Positions 23,882 through 32,847 of a stretch of DNA of 64,000 bases are shown one piece after another. Numbering within the stretch: position 1 is the stretch's first letter; the number at the start of each line of letters is the position of its first letter. This DNA comes from Rivibacter sp049446155 (lineage in GTDB: Bacteria; Pseudomonadota; Gammaproteobacteria; Burkholderiales; Burkholderiaceae_C), in NCBI RefSeq assembly GCF_049446155.1, contig NZ_JBMSEE010000009.1, positions 1 through 64,000 of the forward strand, in the 5' to 3' direction. The position numbers and the translations under genes are program-made. The notes below the pieces were generated by a model, which was not told the origin of the DNA, ran no database searches, and was given only the letters and a program-made list of their open reading frames with translations.

Positions 23882-25484
23882 CGAAGCGCTCGACCGCGGC
23901 AAGCACCGCCTCGGCATCGCCGTGCCACCACCAGTGGTCCTCTCCGGGCAGCATCACGAGTTGCGCACCGGGGATCGCGCCGGCGAGGTAACGGCCCGCG
24001 CCTTCTCGCACGATGCGATCGCCCGCGCGCTGGATCACCAGCGTCGGAGTCTTCAGCGATGCCAGCCGATCGCGCACGTCCATCTGGTGGAAGGCGCGCA
24101 GGATCGCCGCCATGCCGTTCTGAGATACGCCGGTGCGCAGCATGCGCGCCCACCACTGCCGCATCTGCGGCTCCTCGGCGACCGACGGCGCGAAGGCCTC
24201 CAGGCTGGTCGCCGCGCCCCACTCGGCATGCAGCACTTCGAGCCAGCGCTGCATCTGCTCGGTCGTCATCGCCCAGGGATAGTCGCAGGCCCAGCTGCCG
24301 CGCGCGTTGCAGCCGTAGAGCACCAGTCCCGAGACGCGCTCGGGCATCGAGGCCGCGCAGTCGATCGCGATCGTGCCGCCGACCGACGCGCCGAACAGGA
24401 TGGCGCGGCGCTCGCCCAGTCGGTCGAGCGCGGCGACGATGTCCTCCACCGCCGCGGCCGTGGTCGGCTCCACGCCGACGCGCTCCGACAGCCCGGTGCC
24501 GCGGCGATCGAGCAGCACCACGCGGCTGAACTCGGCCAGGCGCTCGAGCGCGCGGCGCAGCCGCGGCTCGTCGAGCGCGACCTCGATGTGCGAGAGCAGG
24601 CCCGGTACCAGCACCATCGTCGGCCCGCTGCCGCCGAGCACCGTGTAGGCAACCGCGCCCTCGCGCGTCTGCGCGAACTCGATGCGCGCGGCAGCCTCGA
24701 GCGCCGGCGCCTGCGCGACCGCCGCCGCGTACGCCCGCTCGACCACCGCTGAAGGCCGCACGCCCAGCTCGGCGCGCAAGACCTCGGCGCAGCGGAAGTA
24801 GGCCTGCTCGACGGCGGCCGCGTCGCCCTGGCGTGCCCGCGCGGTGATCAGCGCGGCGTAGGCACGTTCGGCGCAGGCGTCCAGCGCGATCAGCCGCTCG
24901 GCCGCCTCGACGGCGAGCGCCGCGTCGCCTTCGGCCGCTTCGCGCTCGGCCAGGCGTTGCCACGCGCGCGCCAGCAATCGCACGTGCTCGGCGCGGCGCT
25001 GGGCGAGCCATGCCTCGAACAGGTCGGAATCGACCTCGAAGCCGTCGAGCAGCGCGTGCGACCGCGCGGCAAGCACGCATTGCACGTGACCGGGGCCGTG
25101 GCCGGCATCGCCCAGCAGCGCCTGCGCGGCCGCGCGCGTTTGCAGCAGGTCGACCCGCGGCGCGACCGCGAACCACAGCTCGTGCGCGTCGCCGCAGACC
25201 AGTTCGACGCCGCAGGCCGCGTTGAGGTTGTAGACCAGCCGCCGCAGCCGGCTGCGGCCCAGGGCTTCGTCGGCGTCGGGCCACAGCCGCGCGGCCAGCG
25301 GGCCGCGCGGCAGGCGCTGTCCGGGCGATTCGGCAAGGCAGGCCAGCAGCGCGAGCGCGCGCGTGAGCTTGAGCGCCGGCTCGACGCCGTCGATCGATAG
25401 CCGGGGCCAGCCGTGCAGCGACAGCTCGACGCGCCGAGGGACGTTCGCGGGACGGGCGCCCGGAAGACTGCGATCCGTGGACAT
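23865..25484 (-). CDS. SARP-like regulator fused to alpha/beta hydrolase
   Basis: The 539-residue protein joins two modules. Residues about 18-105 look like the DNA-binding part of a SARP/OmpR-type activator (LSLHGWPRLSIDG, then a helix-turn-helix near LAARLWPDADEALGRSRLRRLVYNLN). A BTAD-type TPR helical segment follows to about 255. Residues about 270-539 are an alpha/beta hydrolase with nucleophile elbow FGASVGG (Ser near 363), Asp in QRAGDR near 488 and His in GEDHWWW near 516, so all catalytic residues seem present. Similar combinations occur in actinobacteria and proteobacteria, where the hydrolase is thought to sense a ligand. It diverges from a lipid-type enzyme cluster with 33 bases between start codons and likely controls it. 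Confidence 0.85.
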   Translation of the reverse strand: MSTDRSLPGARPANVPRRVELSLHGWPRLSIDGVEPALKLTRALALLACLAESPGQRLPRGPLAARLWPDADEALGRSRLRRLVYNLNAACGVELVCGDAHELWFAVAPRVDLLQTRAAAQALLGDAGHGPGHVQCVLAARSHALLDGFEVDSDLFEAWLAQRRAEHVRLLARAWQRLAEREAAEGDAALAVEAAERLIALDACAERAYAALITARARQGDAAAVEQAYFRCAEVLRAELGVRPSAVVERAYAAAVAQAPALEAAARIEFAQTREGAVAYTVLGGSGPTMVLVPGLLSHIEVALDEPRLRRALERLAEFSRVVLLDRRGTGLSERVGVEPTTAAAVEDIVAALDRLGERRAILFGASVGGTIAIDCAASMPERVSGLVLYGCNARGSWACDYPWAMTTEQMQRWLEVLHAEWGAATSLEAFAPSVAEEPQMRQWWARMLRTGVSQNGMAAILRAFHQMDVRDRLASLKTPTLVIQRAGDRIVREGAGRYLAGAIPGAQLVMLPGEDHWWWHGDAEAVLAAVERFVSSLG

Positions 25485-25517
25485 CGAGACCGGTGTTCGA
25501 CGAAGAGGAGTCACCAG

Positions 25518-26285
25518 ATGCAACCCTACCTCAACGACATCGCAGTGCGCTCGCCCGTGCCGCACGAGCCGGCCCCCGGCCGTGCGCAGACGGCATGGAC
25601 GCCGCGCGGCAGCGAGATGTCGCTGCGCCTGCGCGTGGGCGGGCGGCTGCGTTCGGCGCGGCTGTACCGCGGCGCGGCCGACATCGGCTGCGGGCCGCTG
25701 TTCGTGCTGCTGCAGGACGCGCCCTGCGGCGGCAGCGCCGTGCAGGCGCAAGCGGCGCGCGCCTTCGAGCGCTGGGCCGATGTCCACGGCGCCTGCGTCG
25801 TCCACCCGGCTGGCCTCGCCGGCCGCTGGAACGACGGACGCCTGCACGCACCGTCGCCGGCGCGCCGGCTCGATGTCGACGACGTCGGCTTCGTGCACGC
25901 GCTGGTTGCGCACCTCGGGCCCCAGCGGCGCAGCTATGCGGTGGGCTTCGGCGCGGGCGGCCACTTCGTCTGGCGGCTGGCCGCCCAGCCCGATGCGCCG
26001 TTCGCCGGCTTCGTGTCGGTCGGGGCGAACCTGGCTCGCCCCGGCGACTGCGCGTTCTCGATCGTGCGCCTGGGCGCGCCGGTGCTGCTGCTGGACGACG
26101 GCTCGGCGCGCCCGCGCCTTCACGAACGCCCGACCGCCGAGACGCTCGCCGCGCTGCGCGCCGCGGCCGCACCCGGCATCGCGGTGCGTCGCGGCATCGC
26201 GGCCGAAGGCATCGACCTGGCCGCGCAGATCGCCGGCGTGTTCGGCGAGCAGGCCGGCGCGTCCTTCGTCGGCAGCCTGCTGTGA
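25518..26285 (+). CDS. PHB-depolymerase-like alpha/beta fold protein lacking the nucleophile serine
   Basis: The 255-residue protein has the layout of LpqC/PHB-depolymerase-type esterases: a core beginning LFVLLQDAPCGG, a middle DDVGFVHALVAHLGP block and the elbow strand YAVGFGAGGHF. In active members the elbow reads G-L-S-A-G-G; here position 145 is Gly (codon GGC at 25950-25952), so the nucleophile is missing. A single base change from AGC would explain it. There is no signal peptide. GAAGAGGAG lies upstream of the ATG at 25518. It is the first gene of the + strand cluster and may be a binding rather than a catalytic protein. Family assignment is by pattern and moderately sure. Confidence 0.7.
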   Translation: MQPYLNDIAVRSPVPHEPAPGRAQTAWTPRGSEMSLRLRVGGRLRSARLYRGAADIGCGPLFVLLQDAPCGGSAVQAQAARAFERWADVHGACVVHPAGLAGRWNDGRLHAPSPARRLDVDDVGFVHALVAHLGPQRRSYAVGFGAGGHFVWRLAAQPDAPFAGFVSVGANLARPGDCAFSIVRLGAPVLLLDDGSARPRLHERPTAETLAALRAAAAPGIAVRRGIAAEGIDLAAQIAGVFGEQAGASFVGSLL

Positions 26286-26296
26286 AGGAGCGTGCG

Positions 26297-27214
26297 ATGG
26301 ACAACGCCTATTCCTCGGCCGGGCCGGCCTTCATCCACCACGGTCCCGACACGCGTCTTGCCGGTGCGCCCGTCGTGCTGGGCCTGCCGGCCATGGGCAC
26401 GCCGGCGCGCTACTACGAGCCGTTCGCGCGGCGGCTGGCCGAACTCGCCGGCGCCAGCGTGGCCTGGGCCGAGCTGCGCGGCCAGGGCGAGAGCCGTCCG
26501 CGCGCCCGCGACGGCGCCGATTTCGGTTACCGCGAGATCGTCGAGGACGACATCCCGCGGCTCGCCGGCCGCCTGCTGCGGCAGCACCCGAGACGTCCGC
26601 TGGTGCTGCTGGGCCACAGCCTCGGCGGCCAGCTCGCGACGTTGGCCGCGCACCAGCTCGGCGAGCACCTCGCCGGCCTCGTGCTCGTGGCCGCCGGCAC
26701 CGCGCACCACCGCGCCTGGCCGCGCGGCGCGCGCTGGCGCGCGGCACTGGCCGTGCACGGCATTCGCGCCACGGCCGCGATGCTGCCGTGGTACCCGGGC
26801 CATCGGCTCGGCTTCGGCGGCGAGCAGCCGCGGCGCTTCATGCGCGACTGGTCGCGTAACGCGACGACCGGCCGCTATCGCATCGAAGGCAGCGAGATCG
26901 ACCACGAGGACGCCGCCGGCCGCCTCGCGCTGCCCGTGCTGTCGCTGGCGATCCGGCAGGACCCGGTCGCGCCGCCCGGCGCGGTCGAGGAGCTGCTCGC
27001 CAAGCTGGCCCGCGCCCGCATCGAGCGGCGCTGGCTGATGGGCGTCGTGCGCGACCCGCCGTGGAAGCGCCACTTCAGCTGGGCTCGCGAGCCGGCCGGC
27101 GAGATGGCGGCGGCGGTCGCGCGCTGGCTGCACGCGCTGCCCGCTGCGGCCGCACTTTCGTTTCAACCCGCCCCCGCCCCCGCCCCCGAAGGAGAACGCC
27201 ATGTCCTGGTATGA
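26297..27214 (+). CDS. Alpha/beta hydrolase (serine aminopeptidase-like)
   Basis: The 305-residue cytoplasmic hydrolase has the elbow LLGHSLGG (Ser108) and an oxyanion strand near VLGLPAMGTPARYY. A late Asp is likely in LAIRQDP; the catalytic His is probably in the RHFSWARE region. This resembles the serine aminopeptidase S33 / monoacylglycerol lipase type. The C-terminus runs into a CCCGCC simple repeat and the stop lies 14 bases inside the next gene, so the two are translationally coupled. It starts 11 bases after the previous gene. Substrate unknown; the neighbourhood suggests an ester or a lipid. Confidence 0.85.
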   Translation: MDNAYSSAGPAFIHHGPDTRLAGAPVVLGLPAMGTPARYYEPFARRLAELAGASVAWAELRGQGESRPRARDGADFGYREIVEDDIPRLAGRLLRQHPRRPLVLLGHSLGGQLATLAAHQLGEHLAGLVLVAAGTAHHRAWPRGARWRAALAVHGIRATAAMLPWYPGHRLGFGGEQPRRFMRDWSRNATTGRYRIEGSEIDHEDAAGRLALPVLSLAIRQDPVAPPGAVEELLAKLARARIERRWLMGVVRDPPWKRHFSWAREPAGEMAAAVARWLHALPAAAALSFQPAPAPAPEGERHVLV

Positions 27215-27944
27215 AATCGTCGCGCTGGCCGCATTGCCGGCGTTCCTTTTGCTCGACCTCGTGCACCGGGGCCACGACGAGCGCCGCAGCCGCTGGTGGC
27301 GCACCCGGGCGTTGGCCGTCACGGCGCTGAACTTCGCGCTGTCGATGCTGGTCGGCAGCGCCTGGGTCCAGGCCTTCGACGGCAAAAGCCTGCTGCAGCT
27401 CGGCTCGCTCGGCAGCGCCGGCGGCGCGGCGACCGGCGTGCTGGCCTACGAGCTCGTGCACTACGGGTACCACCGCGGCGCGCACCGCTTCCACTGGCTG
27501 TGGCGGCTGGGCCACCAGATGCACCACAGCGCCGAGAGCCTGGACGCCTGGGGCGCCTACTACCTGCACCCGATCGACGCGGCGCTGTTCGTCACCTGGT
27601 CGAGCCTGGTGCTCTATCCGGTGCTGGGCCTGTCGCCGGAGGCGGGCGCACTGGCCTCGGCGGTGCTGACGGTGCTGGCGGTGTTCCAGCACGCCAACCT
27701 GCGCACGCCGCGCTGGCTGGGCTGGATCGTCCAGCGGCCCGAGAGCCACCGCATCCACCACGCGCGCGGTGTCCATGCCCACAACTACGCCGACCTGCCG
27801 CTGTGGGACTGGGTCTTCGGCACGCTCGACAACCCGCCGTCGACGCCGCGCACGCCGGCCCAGGGCTTCTACGACGGCGCCTCGACCAGGATCGTGGACA
27901 TGCTGCTGTTTCGCGACGTCTCGCGTCCGCGCGGCGGGCGCTGA
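27201..27944 (+). CDS. Sterol desaturase / fatty acid hydroxylase family protein
   Basis: Membrane di-iron enzyme of the sterol desaturase superfamily, 247 residues. The histidine clusters are HYGYHRGAHRFH, HQMHHSAES and ESHRIHHARGVHAHN, as required for the metal site. About four hydrophobic segments precede and separate them. It probably hydroxylates or desaturates a lipid chain, with electrons from an unidentified donor. It overlaps the preceding hydrolase gene by 14 bases and has GGAGAA just upstream of the ATG. Confidence 0.9.
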   Translation: MSWYEIVALAALPAFLLLDLVHRGHDERRSRWWRTRALAVTALNFALSMLVGSAWVQAFDGKSLLQLGSLGSAGGAATGVLAYELVHYGYHRGAHRFHWLWRLGHQMHHSAESLDAWGAYYLHPIDAALFVTWSSLVLYPVLGLSPEAGALASAVLTVLAVFQHANLRTPRWLGWIVQRPESHRIHHARGVHAHNYADLPLWDWVFGTLDNPPSTPRTPAQGFYDGASTRIVDMLLFRDVSRPRGGR

Positions 27945-28022
27945 CTCCTAGGCGACTGTGCGCGCCGGGCCGCGGCGCTAGCGTGGGGCCGTGCATCCGT
28001 CCACGACACGAGGAGACAGCCC

Positions 28023-28793
28023 ATGAACACCAACGACCTGTTCTCGCTGCGCGGCCGCGTCGCGCTGGTGACCGGCGGCTCGCGCGGCATCGGCCGCATG
28101 ATCGCCGCCGGCTTCCTGGCGCAAGGCGCGCGCGTCTACATCAGCGCCCGCAAGGCCGAGGCCTGCGACGCCGCGGCGCGCGAGCTCTCGGAGCTCGGAC
28201 CCTGCGTCTCGCTGCCGGCCGACGTATCGACGGTCGAGGGCGCGCGCGCGCTGGCCGCGCAGCTCGCCGCGCGCGAGGAGCGGCTGGACATCCTGGTCAA
28301 CAACGCCGGCGCCGCCTGGGGCGCGCCGTTCGACGAGTTCCCCGAAAGCGGCTGGGACAAGGTGGTCGACCTCAACCTCAAGTCGCCGTTCTTCCTGACG
28401 CAGGCGCTGCACGGGCTGCTGCAGCGCGCCGCCGAGACGCGCCCGGCCAAGGTGATCAACATCGCCTCGATCGACGGCATCTCGGTCAATCCGCTCGAAA
28501 CCTATTCATACGCGGCCAGCAAGGCCGGCCTGATCCAGCTGACGCGGCGCATGGCGCTGCGGCTGATCGAGAACAACATCGTCGTCAGCGCGATCGCGCC
28601 GGGCGCCTTCGCCTCCGAGATGAACCGCGCCGCGCGCGACGAGGCCGAGGCAGTGGCCCGGCGCGTGCCGGCCGGGCGCATCGGCCGCGACGAGGACATG
28701 GCCGGCGCCGCGATCTACCTCGCCTCGCGCGCCGGCGACTACGTGGTCGGCTCGACCCTGGTGGTCGACGGCGGCGTGACGCACGCCCGCTGA
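28023..28793 (+). CDS. SDR family oxidoreductase
   Basis: NAD(P)-dependent short-chain dehydrogenase/reductase of 256 residues. The cofactor motif is GGSRGIGR, the NNAGAAW block is intact, and the active site is YSYAASKAG, with Tyr and Lys spaced correctly. Similar sequences are annotated as 3-oxoacyl-ACP or gluconate-type reductases, but the substrate cannot be read from the sequence. GAGGAG lies upstream of the ATG at 28023. It follows the desaturase by 78 bases and is probably the last gene of the cluster governed by the SARP-hydrolase regulator. Confidence 0.92.
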   Translation: MNTNDLFSLRGRVALVTGGSRGIGRMIAAGFLAQGARVYISARKAEACDAAARELSELGPCVSLPADVSTVEGARALAAQLAAREERLDILVNNAGAAWGAPFDEFPESGWDKVVDLNLKSPFFLTQALHGLLQRAAETRPAKVINIASIDGISVNPLETYSYAASKAGLIQLTRRMALRLIENNIVVSAIAPGAFASEMNRAARDEAEAVARRVPAGRIGRDEDMAGAAIYLASRAGDYVVGSTLVVDGGVTHAR

Positions 28794-28926
28794 ACGCCGC
28801 GCGGCGCCTTGCAGCGCCGTGCGGGGGCCCGCACGGTTCACCTACCATCGCGGCTTTTCGCGCGGGCCGTCACGAGCGGCCACGCACCGTCGTTCAACCC
28901 CGCACCGCGGGCCCTGCCGCCACACG

Positions 28927-30840
28927 ATGACGCTCCACCGACTGCGCACGCTGCTGTGCGCCCTCGCGCTGGCCCCGTTCCTGGCCACTGCGGCACCTGC
29001 TGCCGCCACCCTCTCCCCCACCCTGACGCTGTCGGTCGACGCGACCGATCTCGACCACCGCGTGCTGCAGGTGCGCGAGTCGCTGCAGGTGGAGCCCGGG
29101 CCGCTGCGCCTTTTGTTCCCGCGCTGGCTGCCGGGCACGCACGGCCCCTACGGCCCGATCGACCGGCTTGCAGGCCTCACGGTGCGCGCCGGCGAGCGGC
29201 AGCTGGCCTGGCATCGCGATCCGGTCGATCCGTTCGCCTTCGTCGTCGACGTGCCGGCCGGCATCAGCCGCCTCGAGCTGAGCTTCCAGCACATCGCGCC
29301 GCTCTCGCATGACGCCGGGCGCATGTCGATCACGCCGGCGATCCTCGGCGTGCAGTGGGAGACGGTGCTGCTCTACCCGGCCGGTCGCGCGGCGCACGAG
29401 ATCGTCGTGCAGGCCAGCCTCAAGCTGCCGGCCGGCTGGCAAGCCGCCACCGCGCTGCGCCCGGCCGGCAGCGACGCCACGGCCTACGCGCCGGTCACGC
29501 TGGAGACCCTGGTCGACTCGCCGGTGTTTGCCGCGCGCCACCTGCGCCGCATCGCGCTCGACGCGCCCGGCCACGCGCAGCCGGTGACGCTGAACCTGGT
29601 GGCCGACGAGGCGAAGCAATTGGAGGCCAAGCCGGCGCAGATCGAGGCGCACCGCGCGCTGGTGCGCCAGGCCGACCTGCTGTTCGGCACCCGGCCCTAT
29701 CGCAACTACGACTTCCTGCTCGCGCTGAGCGACTCGTTCGGCGGCATGGGTCTCGAGCACATGGAAAGCAGCGAGAACGCCGTGCGGCCGATCTACTTCT
29801 CGTCGGACTGGGCCGAGTCGATGCGCAACCGCGACCTGCTCGCGCACGAGTACGTGCACACCTGGAACGGCAAGCTGCGCCGCCCGGCCGATCTGGCGAC
29901 GCCCGACTTCAACACCGTGCCGATGCGCAATTCGCTGCTGTGGCTGTACGAGGGCCAGACGCAGTTCTGGGGCCGCGTGCTGGCCGCGCGCAGCAAGCTG
30001 GCGACGCCCGAGCAGACGCGCGACGCCATCGCCTCGCTGGCCGCGAGCTACGACCACCGCAGCGGCCGCGCCTGGCGCAGCCTGCAAGACACCACTTATG
30101 AGGGCACGATGGCCGCCGAGCGCGGCTCGCGCGAGTGGCCGGACTGGCAGCGCACCGCCGACTATTACGACGAAGGCACGCTGATCTGGCTCGAGGCCGA
30201 CATGCTGATCCGCGACAAGAGCGCGGGCAAGCGCTCGCTCGACGACTTCGCGCGGGCCTTCTTCGGCGTCGAGCCGTTGCGCGGCGCGCTTGGCGAGCCG
30301 CGCCCCAGGATCTACACCTTCGACGACGTCGTGCGCGCGCTGGACGCCGTGCAGCCGCACGACTGGGCCGGCTTCCTGCGCGACCACCTCGACAACCACC
30401 GCCAGCGCGCGCCGCTCGACGGCCTGGCCAAGAGTGGCTGGCGCCTGGCGTATGGCGACGAGCCCAACGCCTTCGACAAGCACGACGACGGCTGGAGCCC
30501 CGATCGCGACGACGACTTCGCCTATTCGCTCGGCCTGGTGGCAGGCGCCGACGGCAAGCTCAAGCGCGTCCAGTGGAACAGCCCGGCCTTCAACGCCGGC
30601 CTCGCGCCGGGCGCGAAGATCCTGGCCGTCAACGGCCGCGACTGGAGCGGCGAGCGGCTGGCCGAGGCGATCAAGGCCAACAAGGACGGCCAGGCGCCGA
30701 TCGAGCTGATCGTGCAGGACGGCGAGCACTGGCGCCTGCTGCGCATCGACTACCGCGGCGGCCTGCGCTACCCGCGCCTGGAGCGCGTGCCGGGCACGCC
30801 GGACCGGCTGTCGACGCTGCTGGCGCCGCGCGCGCGTTGA
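28927..30840 (+). CDS. M61 family metallopeptidase, exported
   Basis: Glycyl-aminopeptidase-like zinc protease of 637 residues. The signal peptide is LLCALALAPFLATAAPAAA, so it acts in the periplasm or outside. The zinc motif is HEYVH (His307-Glu308-His311), preceded by the typical GMGLEHMESSENA block. A PDZ domain occupies roughly residues 530-620, with SPAFNAGLAPGAKIL. The start at 28927 is chosen for the signal peptide. The gene is monocistronic by spacing. Confidence 0.93.
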   Translation: MTLHRLRTLLCALALAPFLATAAPAAATLSPTLTLSVDATDLDHRVLQVRESLQVEPGPLRLLFPRWLPGTHGPYGPIDRLAGLTVRAGERQLAWHRDPVDPFAFVVDVPAGISRLELSFQHIAPLSHDAGRMSITPAILGVQWETVLLYPAGRAAHEIVVQASLKLPAGWQAATALRPAGSDATAYAPVTLETLVDSPVFAARHLRRIALDAPGHAQPVTLNLVADEAKQLEAKPAQIEAHRALVRQADLLFGTRPYRNYDFLLALSDSFGGMGLEHMESSENAVRPIYFSSDWAESMRNRDLLAHEYVHTWNGKLRRPADLATPDFNTVPMRNSLLWLYEGQTQFWGRVLAARSKLATPEQTRDAIASLAASYDHRSGRAWRSLQDTTYEGTMAAERGSREWPDWQRTADYYDEGTLIWLEADMLIRDKSAGKRSLDDFARAFFGVEPLRGALGEPRPRIYTFDDVVRALDAVQPHDWAGFLRDHLDNHRQRAPLDGLAKSGWRLAYGDEPNAFDKHDDGWSPDRDDDFAYSLGLVAGADGKLKRVQWNSPAFNAGLAPGAKILAVNGRDWSGERLAEAIKANKDGQAPIELIVQDGEHWRLLRIDYRGGLRYPRLERVPGTPDRLSTLLAPRAR

Positions 30841-30954
30841 TCGCAACGCGCGCGCAAGGCGCGTGACGGAGGTCGCACGGCAGCGCGCGCACCGCAAGGC
30901 ATCATCACCCGATAGCAACAAGGCCGCTGCGCGCGGCATGCCACGGGAGGGTGC

Positions 30955-32838
30955 ATGGAGCAGGCACGGTTCGAGGCCATGGTGGCGCGTCTGGAGCGCG
31001 AGAGCGCCCAGGCGCCGCGCGCCTACCAGTTCAAGGTCGCGCTGCTGGCGCTGCTGGGCTTTTGCATCCTCGCGCTGTTGATCGCGAGCGCCGGCTTTGG
31101 CCTGGTGCTGCTGGCCGGCATCGCGCTGGCCGCGCTGCTCGGCGGCGCCAAGTTCGCCGTCCTGCTGCTCAAGCTCGGCAAGCTGCTGCTGCTCCTGGCC
31201 GTGCCGCTGTGGTTCCTCGTCAAGTCGGCGGTGCAGGCGCTGTTCACGCGCCTGCCGGCGCCGCAGGGCCTGGAGATCGAACGCAGCCAAGCGCCCGCGC
31301 TGTTCCAGGCCATGGACGACATGCGGCGGCGCATGAAGGGGCCGCGCTTCCACCACGTGCTCGTCACCGACGAGGTGAACGCGGCCGTCGTGCAACGCCC
31401 GCTGTTCGGCCTCGTTGGCTGGCCGCGCAACTACCTCGTGCTCGGCCTGCCGCTGCTGGAGGCGCTGGGGCCCGACGAGGCGCTGGCGGTGGTCGCGCAC
31501 GAGTACGGCCACCTGGCTGGATCGCACGGGCGCTTCGGCGCCTACATCTATCGCCTGCGCAACACCTGGGCCACGATCCAGGCCATCTCCGAACAATGGC
31601 AGGGCTGGAGTGCAAGGCTGCTGCGCCGCGTCGTCGGCTGGTACGCGCCCTACTTCAATGCCTACACCTTCGTGCTGGCGCGCGCCAACGAGTACCAGGC
31701 CGACGCCGCCTCGGCCGAGCTGGTCGGCGCGCCGGTCGCGGCCAACGCGCTCAAGCGCGTGAGCCTGAGCGCGGCGCACTGGGGAGCCCATTTCGAGCAG
31801 ACCTTCGCGCGCATCGCCGAGCAGCCCGCGCCGCCTTCGGACGTCTGGGTGCGCTGGGCCCAGGCCGCGCCGTTTCCGCCCGCGGACAAGACGCGCGGCT
31901 GGCTCGACGCGGCGCTGGCGCGCGCGCCGCACGTGGCCGACACGCATCCGGTGCTGCGCGAGCGCCTGCGGGCGTTGCGCATCGACGTGCAGGCCGAGCC
32001 GCCGCCGCTTGGCGAGGTCTCGGCCGCGCAGGCGTGGCTCGGCCCGCAGGCCGCGCAGCTGCGCACGCTGCTGCAGTCGCAGTGGCAAGAGCGCGTGGCC
32101 CAGCCGTGGAAGGACCGGCACGACGAGCTGCAGGCGCAAAAGCGCCGGCTGGCCGAGCTGCGCGCGCTGGCGCAGCCGGCGCTCGACGAGCAGCTCGAGG
32201 CGCTGCGCCTGGCGATCGCGCTCGAGCCCGACGAAGACCATCTCCCGGCGCTGCAGGCCTTCAATGCGGCTCAGCCGGACCACCCGGTCGGCCTGTTCTT
32301 CGAAGGGCGCTGGCGGCTCGAGCACGACGACGCCGGCGGCCTGGCCCTGCTCGAGCGCGCCATCGAGCTGGACGCCGATGCCACCAAGGCGGCCAGCGAA
32401 TGCGCGGTGGTCTTCCTGGCCTCGCGCGACGCCGCCGCGGCCGAGGTCTGGCGCGAGCGCTGGCTGCGCCGCGACGCGTGGGACACCGCGCGCCACAACG
32501 AGCTCCAGGCGCTCGACAGGACCCACGAGCTGCAGCCTCCGGCGCTCGACGACGAGGCGATGGCGCACATCCAGCAGCTCCTCGCGACGCACGGCAAGGG
32601 TCTCAAGTCGGCCGTGCTCGCGCGGCGCGTGCTGCCTTCGGATCCCGGGCTGCCGACCTACGTGATGGCGCTGCGGCTCGGCGCATGGGCGCGCCTGCGC
32701 GGCCACCAGGCGCCGATCGTCAACCGGCTGGCGGCGCAGGAGTGGCCGATGCACGTGTTCTTCTGCGCGCTGGACCAGCAGCCGCGCGCCTACCGCAAGC
32801 GGCTGGCGCGTGCCGGAACGCAACTGCGCCTGCGCTGA
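30955..32838 (+). CDS. M48 family membrane metalloprotease with large C-terminal helical region
   Basis: The 627-residue protein has two or three membrane spans between residues 20 and 90, then a zinc peptidase domain with HEYGH (His182-Glu183-His186) and the third ligand region near ANEYQADA. It is like HtpX/Oma1-type proteases that act in inner-membrane quality control. The last 300 residues are Ala/Leu/Arg-rich helices resembling TPR-like repeats, much longer than HtpX. GGAGG lies just before the ATG at 30955. The gene converges with the DUF72 gene, with 9 bases between stops. Confidence 0.9.
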   Translation: MEQARFEAMVARLERESAQAPRAYQFKVALLALLGFCILALLIASAGFGLVLLAGIALAALLGGAKFAVLLLKLGKLLLLLAVPLWFLVKSAVQALFTRLPAPQGLEIERSQAPALFQAMDDMRRRMKGPRFHHVLVTDEVNAAVVQRPLFGLVGWPRNYLVLGLPLLEALGPDEALAVVAHEYGHLAGSHGRFGAYIYRLRNTWATIQAISEQWQGWSARLLRRVVGWYAPYFNAYTFVLARANEYQADAASAELVGAPVAANALKRVSLSAAHWGAHFEQTFARIAEQPAPPSDVWVRWAQAAPFPPADKTRGWLDAALARAPHVADTHPVLRERLRALRIDVQAEPPPLGEVSAAQAWLGPQAAQLRTLLQSQWQERVAQPWKDRHDELQAQKRRLAELRALAQPALDEQLEALRLAIALEPDEDHLPALQAFNAAQPDHPVGLFFEGRWRLEHDDAGGLALLERAIELDADATKAASECAVVFLASRDAAAAEVWRERWLRRDAWDTARHNELQALDRTHELQPPALDDEAMAHIQQLLATHGKGLKSAVLARRVLPSDPGLPTYVMALRLGAWARLRGHQAPIVNRLAAQEWPMHVFFCALDQQPRAYRKRLARAGTQLRLR

Positions 32839-32847
32839 CGCGCCGGC

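Noticed and set aside
28894..32823. A 1309-codon open frame on the - strand opposite the M61 and M48 peptidase genes
   Set aside because: Its composition is that of a complementary-strand shadow in very GC-rich DNA; the + strand frames contain clear catalytic motifs and signal peptides.
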